In this document: piece by piece, positions 58,682-64,000 of the stretch
Layout: every line of letters begins with the position of its first letter
Position numbering within the stretch: the stretch's first letter is position 1
Assembly (NCBI GenBank): GCA_023014365.1
Contig: JAEBUN010000006.1
Coordinates: 310,001-374,000 of the forward strand
Reading direction: 5' to 3'
Source of the DNA: Lepiota brunneoincarnata
Taxonomy: Eukaryota; Basidiomycota; Agaricomycetes; Agaricales; Agaricaceae
Length of the DNA: 64,000 nt
Made by a program: the position numbers and the translations under genes
Notes under the pieces: model-generated
The model's database searches: none
Told to the model about the DNA's origin: nothing
Seen by the model: only the letters and a program-made list of their open reading frames with translations

Positions 58682-59143
58682 TTGTAGACCATGAGATTGG
58701 TACCCTCTTCGGTTCTTGACAACAACCCTGCGCACCAGATGGATAGCCTTGCAATGATCTACTGATTTAGAACAAGCCTGTAGTAGTCTTAACCTAGTAC
58801 GATAGTCCACGGCTCTCTATGAAAAGCCATTGTCTTTCGCTTGGACAGGCATGCAGTAGCGTCAAGATAAATTTGAATCGTCGCTCCATCAACATTGCGA
58901 TCAAAAGTCACTGGTTTTGCTACTAGCATCAACACTGCCGTCCCGCTAACAACCCGGTTGCGAGGGTAGGTTACCCATGGACCACCCAGCGCGCCATATA
59001 TCATGCGTCAAGCATTGCAAATGATTGATTCCAACAGCATACTCTTAAATACGCCCAGGTGGCGATTTTGAGCACTCTACTGGTACTGGTACCACCATTG
59101 GTTGAACCACTCGTTCTCCTCTCATCTCAAGTTCATTCTGAAC
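58682..59143. other. Intergenic region, about 460 bases
   Basis: A minus-strand frame of 71 codons (58789-59004) lies here without recognisable features. Otherwise 3' UTR and promoter of the neighbours. Confidence 0.35.
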
Positions 59144-60766
59144 ATGTCGAGCCCGATTGCCGCTATCCTATCCGTCCCGAGCCTGACCTCCATGACTTCC
59201 CCGCCTGGCGGGTCACAGGTTTCTCCTCAAACAGCCGGAACGCTCGAGGGTCTTGGTCACTGGTTGAAAGATTTCCAGAAATACGAGGTCATTCTTGTGA
59301 GCATCATTTAGTGAATTAAGTGGCCAGGGAGGCCGGAACCCACGAACCCATGCTTATTTCAGGCGGAAATGGCGAGTGCGTCAGCTGACAGCAAGTTCGG
59401 AGACGAACTCGCGACGATAGAGCAATGTGCGGATCCTTCGTCGGTGTTTAAGCTGCAGAGATAATGTCTTGCTGACTTCTTTCATCACCCAGGGTTTAAG
59501 GTTCTTTCCGAGCCGGAGCGTACGGCGTCCGTCTACACACTCCTCCAGCACTCTACACAAGATCAAATTAGATTCTTCATGGCTGTATTGCAGCAAATGA
59601 TTAAATCGGAGGAGCGTGCACCGGACGCTGGTATATTGTAGTCCATCACTTGTGAATTCACGTTACCTAAAAGGCACCTTCTAGGCGTCGACTCGAAGCC
59701 CAAAAACCCAAAAACCGGACTACGACCCCCGAGCCTTAATATTCCCTTACCAGGCCCGCCTGCCACTCCTGCTTCCGTCGCGTCAGGGAGCCAGGATTCT
59801 GCACCTATTTTACTCGTTGATGGCAGCAGCAGACTCGGTCTGCCGAAACTTTCTGCTTGTGCATTTTCGCCTCCCTCTTTTCAAGATAACAGCCTGAGAA
59901 CACCAGGAGCTGGCAAGAGTTGGGCGAGCATGGTCAACACACCGCTGGTCCCGATGTTCCAGAAAACAGACACCAGCCGAAACGAGGGGGGAAGTGGCGT
60001 CGGTGCAGGGGTAACCCAGTTGGGGAATAGTGGTATCAGCAGCAAACCCCCAGGTCTTGCTGCTATCAATCCTGCAACGCTCAACCTGCTTGCAGGTTCT
60101 GGCCTGTCTAATGAAGCCCAGCTGCTCGCAGTTCAGTTGGTAATGAGTGGGATCCTGCAGCCTGCAGATGTCGTCGCATCACAAAACCAAGCGCCTCCCC
60201 CTTCGGCGGCGAAACACAACCACAGGAAGGGCTCGACTGCCAGTTGGAGGACACCTTCTAGCGCAAAATACCCTGGAAGCGCGCTCAGAAACAATGGATC
60301 GAAGAGCGGCGGACCAAAAAACAGCGGGGCGAGGGGTTCTGGGCCGAAGAGCAGCGGTCTGGACAGCGCTCCCAGGGAGTCACCACGAGTCGACGACTTC
60401 AACCCGGAGCTACTAAGCGACGTTCCCGCATGGTTGCGTAGCCTGAGGTTGCACAAGTACACAGCATGCTTCGAAGGGATGACATGGCAGGAGATGGTTG
60501 TCCTGGACGACACAATCCTTGAGAAAAGGGGTATAGCTGCCCTAGGTGCCAGGCGGCGTCTGCTCAGAACGTTTGACCATGTTCGCAAGGAGATGGGTAT
60601 GATAGATGCGTCAACCTCAGACAACGGTGTGTCTGTCGTAGCACAGAGTGCAGCGCTCGCAACCAAACTGTCCGCAGATTCTCCCGTTTTCAGGCCAGTA
60701 GGAAAAGTGGCGGAGAGCGCCGCACCCGCAGTGATGCCACCCAGCGTTATCACCTCCGCGGTTTGA
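59144..60766 (+). CDS. VTS1: Vts1/Smaug-like SAM-domain RNA-binding protein
   Basis: Binds stem-loops (Smaug recognition elements) through its SAM domain and promotes mRNA deadenylation. ATG at 59144 ([16 protein letters not shown]). N-terminal conserved region: [59 protein letters not shown] and [16 protein letters not shown], separated by short introns. A long Gly/Ser/Asn-rich middle follows. The SAM domain sits near the C-terminus: [40 protein letters not shown] and [18 protein letters not shown], with the basic RNA-contact surface. Ends SVITSAV, TGA at 60766. Both domains agree with Vts1. Cytoplasmic. Confidence 0.9.
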
Positions 60767-60998
60767 GAGTGCATATAATACTTAGACAGCCTTCGATTTA
60801 ATTTTCGTGTTCGACCCCGTAATTGATTGTATATTTTAATTTGAAATGTTCCTATTCGCTTCCTGGAGGAGATAAAGCAGTTTCCCACGGATTGCCATCA
60901 ACAAGTTCCTGATTATCCCAAAACCGCGTCAGGGCTGCGTTGGATCCTGCGTCGAGTCCACTGAGGAGAGCAAAGATGGACGTATCCAACGTTCACCC

Positions 60999-62991
60999 AT
61001 GTTCTACCCCTCGGTATCCTATGATCCCCTCGCAGCTGCACTGCGCCCTCCACCGGGGGAGACGCCTGAGCAGCAAAGGAAGAGAGAGGCGGCCGAGGCG
61101 CGAGCCTTGGAGGTCAGTAACCAGATAGACGCGGAGATCAAGGCCGCCAAGCAAGCTATGAAAAAGCACAAGAAACCAGTTCGAGTACTGGTACTTGGTC
61201 AAACTATGAGTGGTAAGGTGTTCAACGATGTCTTTCTTTATTTCTTTGGCTAAAATATAACAGGAAAAACAACCACAATAAAGAGTAAGTGAAGCGTCCA
61301 GGGTGACAAGTGGTACCCTTCAACTCCCGCATCGTTACTAACTCGCGTGGCCAGACTTCCAAATGGCTTACGCTCAGAAATCATGGGCTGAGGAGCGTGC
61401 GTCTTGGCACGTTGTTGTTCTCTTTAACCTCGTGCGGAACGTGAACACCATTATCGATGTCTTGAACGAAGAGACTGAATATAGCGTCTCTTTGGGTCGA
61501 AGATCCGTTCTGACGGAATGGCACCGAAGCGTTCTCTTCCGTCTGTCCCCCCTGCGAAGGATCGAAAAGGATTTGAAGGTGTTCCTTGGTTCTGGCTGCG
61601 ATGAAGAGGACGTCTCCAAGGAACCTATTGCTCCAGTCGGGCAAAAGGGGATTTCACAGACATACAATGCTTTGCCAGTCAACAAGGGCCGTAGCGAATT
61701 CTGTATATGGTCTTCCTCTGGGTGGAAGTCGGTTCTGGACCAAGTCCGATCTCGTTCTCAAGGAAAAGAATCTCAGCTACCTCGCGTGGCTCGCACTGTC
61801 CTCAGCAGCTGCAGGGACGACATGAACGCATTATGGGCCAACCCCATTACTCAGCGGTTATTGCGCGCTCGATACGGCAGACTCGAGGAGTCCCCTGGAT
61901 TGTACGTTTGAATTGGTGCCTTGTTCTGCGGACCCTTGACTCTTCCGCAATACAGTTTCTTGTGCGACATTGATCGTATCCTCTCACCTGATTATACACC
62001 AACCGACCAGGACATCGTTCGCGTCAGACTGAGGACAACCGGTGTGCAAGAGTACCGTCTCACTCTTGACAAGGGTGGGGCGATGATTTCTGACTCTCAG
62101 TAATCCGCACCTCGTACTGACCAGTATTTCATCCGCCACAGGCACCAACACAGCCAGGGATTGGATTATGTACGATGTTGCTGGTCAGTCTCGCTTTGCT
62201 TCTCGGTTTGACACATTGACCGAAGACCCTCAGGTATAAGGACTTCAGTACGTTGTCATGCGCCGTACTCTATCTCATCTGGTGATCATTCAAAAAAGAA
62301 AGCCGCGTGGATACCCTATTTTCCGGATATCACTGCATTGATATTCTTGGCACCACTCTCTTCCTTCAACGAAACAGTGCCCGAGAATCCGGGAATCAAT
62401 CGACTCGAGGATACCTTCGTCCTCTGGAAGACTGTGTGCTCAAGTAAGCTTTTGTCGAACGTTCAGATGGTGGGTCTGGTGTTTTCCCTGCTCAGGAGGC
62501 GTCTGCTGATAGCCTGCGATAGATCTTATTCATGAACAAGACGGATATTCTGGCGAGAAAGCTCGAGCAGGGCGTTCAAGTCGAAAATTATATCCGCGAG
62601 TTTGACGGCAATTCGAATGATTTCGTCACCGTGACTGAATGTAAGTCTTTCGCCTTTGGGATACAGTATTTGGACGCTAACCAATGCTTCCAAGGGTTTC
62701 GTCGTGTATTCAAGAGATTGTTCCTGGACAACAATAGCACTGCGAACAGGAAGTTCATTGCCCACTTCACATCAGTCGTTGTAAATCGTCTTTCGTCTGT
62801 AAGGCTTAGCCCCCCTTCGCTGAACCATCATCTTCTTTCTGTCAGGATACCAAGGCTACTTTACACACTCTCCAGGCCGGTGGGTTTTCTCAGATCCCGT
62901 GTTCCTAACCAGATCATAGTCGTTAATCGATCCCTTCACAGTACAAGCGGCCATTCTCAGGAATGACATCGCGGATGCTGGTTTGATGTAA
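60999..62991 (+). CDS. Divergent heterotrimeric G-protein alpha subunit
   Basis: ATG at 60999 (MFYPSVSYDPLAAALRPP); it lacks the Met-Gly myristoylation start. Nucleotide motifs: P-loop LVLGQTMSGKTTTIK, partly in a 21-base exon (61264-61284); switch I region RVRLRTTGVQEY; switch II DVAGIRTSKAAWIPYF, read through a 14-base exon (62234-62247); NKxD in LFMNKTDIL; and FIAHFTSVVDTK. An insertion of roughly 100 residues lies in the helical domain (RIEKDLKVFLGSGCDEED and SEFCIWSSSGW regions), as in large basidiomycete G-alpha paralogues. C-terminus RNDIADAGLM has no cysteine at -4. The catalytic glutamine after DVGG is replaced by isoleucine. TAA at 62989-62991. GTP binding is likely; hydrolysis rate may be altered. 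Confidence 0.88.
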
Positions 62992-63237
62992 ACGGGGTTT
63001 TTGCATCTTGACCCTGTCCAACGATGCGACTGGGTATTCGGTTATGGTAGTATCTATCGAGTTCGCCCGACTTGACATTATGTCTCTTAAAATCGACAAT
63101 GTAGCTTCAATACGGGGGATTGTTATATATTGTGTACCGTGTTGTATCAGTAATATGTAGCAAATCATGATAAAGCGAGAAAGGGTATATATCGTCCAAG
63201 ATGGCACATGTAACTACGGGTCCAAACGGAGCTAGCT

Positions 63238-64000
63238 TCAAAGTTCATACTTCATGGGCAGATCTCGTCTCCTATGGTAGATATCGTAGACTGTAGGGGC
63301 ACCATTTTCCTGGAGCTCTTTTGCGACCTTCTCCGCGCCTTGGAATGCACGCAAGAGATTTCCGCCAGTCAGGCCGGCAATTTCATATTTGGTCCAGCCT
63401 CTTCTGATCAGCTCCGCAATCTTTCAGCGCAATATATCAGTATCATTATTTTCGAGGATGCTCAAGCAAGTAGACGTGGACCTACCAAAGACGGGTATTT
63501 CGAGACGTCCTCAAGGCCGATAGGCGTACCGGAAATGCCATCAAAATCACTTCCAAGCCCAACACTTTGGAAAGTCCCGCTCATCACTCTAGAATTGGAA
63601 CTAGATCCGGAAAAACTTACTGTTCTTTACCCGCCACCTCGGCAATATGCTGAATATGATCGGCAACGGCTTCCACGGTCGCCTTTCCAGGATTTGCGAT
63701 AAATGAAGGAGAAAAATTGACCTAGGTAGAAGGAAAGATAAAGGGTGTGGGGATTGACTCCTCTCAAAGTGGGACTAACGCCTACCATGACTACAGCGTC
63801 GTTTTGCCCCTCGCCTTTGCCAATGAGTTTGAGCACAGCGTCTGGTACATTCCGCGGGACGTCATAGACGGCGCGAGCGGAGGAGTGGGACCAGATAACC
63901 GGGGCCTTGGAATGTTGGATTGCTTGGGTGGCAGTTTCATCCGAGGTGTGTGAGAGGTCGACGAGGATACCCAAGCGATTCATCTCGTCAATGAGCGATT
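63238..64000 (-). CDS. Membrane dipeptidase (peptidase M19), N-terminal part outside window
   Basis: Zinc dipeptidase of the renal-dipeptidase family. Coding runs leftward from base 64000: [20 protein letters not shown] with the metal-binding histidine, [20 protein letters not shown], ALKxIGKGEG-like text and VVMVGV, then after introns [13 protein letters not shown] sequence near 63550, [20 protein letters not shown] and [17 protein letters not shown]. It ends [12 protein letters not shown] at TGA 63238-63240. The upstream part, including the first metal ligands, lies beyond the right edge. The M19 call rests on DLSHTS, SHSSAR and GLTGGN. Convergent with the G-alpha gene, 246 bases apart. Confidence 0.88.

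Noticed and set aside
58789..59004. 71-codon minus-strand frame
   Set aside because: Short, no recognisable domain, and it lies where neighbouring UTRs are expected.

Overview
The window is nuclear DNA of a filamentous basidiomycete (Agaricomycetes). Nearly every gene is cut by many introns of about 50 bases. The gene families are typical of mushroom-forming fungi and their relatives: a DUF6533-type membrane protein, a basidiomycete GPCR-like protein, a large divergent G-alpha, a CigA/O-fucosyltransferase-like protein, and fungal Zn2Cys6 regulators. The overall look resembles Rhizoctonia/Ceratobasidium (Cantharellales), but that genus-level guess is inference. I built gene models by hand by joining open frames at GT/AG (sometimes GC/AG) borders where the joined protein matches a known family. 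Spans are more reliable than every internal splice site.

Layout. 1-9.4 kb: MED14 (minus, runs off the left edge), a SCYL1/Cex1-like pseudokinase (plus), and an F-box/RCC1-repeat protein (minus). 9.7-20.2 kb: a CSC1/OSCA-type stress-gated cation channel, the small kinetochore protein DAD2 (minus), and MED12. 20.4-22.6 kb: a RING protein and a BTB protein, both minus. 22.8-31.3 kb: two tandem YCII-domain genes, a mitochondrial enoyl-CoA hydratase, a DUF4536/DMAC1-like membrane protein, a cytochrome P450 and an Mtf2-like mitochondrial protein. 31.5-36 kb: a WW-MyTH4-RhoGAP protein and a 6PGDH/DUF1932-type dehydrogenase, both minus. 37.7-42.2 kb: UCH37-like deubiquitinase, MED31 and a triose-phosphate-type transporter. 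43.3-54.8 kb: a short Zn2Cys6 regulator, two multi-pass membrane proteins and a C2H2 plus Zn2Cys6 regulator. 55-64 kb: a CECR5-like HAD hydrolase, an O-fucosyltransferase-like type II membrane protein, Vts1/Smaug, a divergent G-alpha subunit and the 3' part of a membrane dipeptidase.

How genes relate. Three Mediator subunits (MED14, MED12, MED31) lie within 39 kb. At least four proteins between 23.6 and 31.3 kb look mitochondrial. A GPCR-like gene lies about 10 kb from a G-alpha gene. Most neighbours are otherwise unrelated housekeeping genes, several sharing short divergent promoters. I saw no transposon with coding capacity, rRNA, tRNA or CRISPR array, and no clear multi-gene novel system. 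The most unusual items are probable GC-AG introns, microexons of 13-21 bases, a G-alpha whose catalytic glutamine is replaced, and an apparently shortened Zn2Cys6 regulator.
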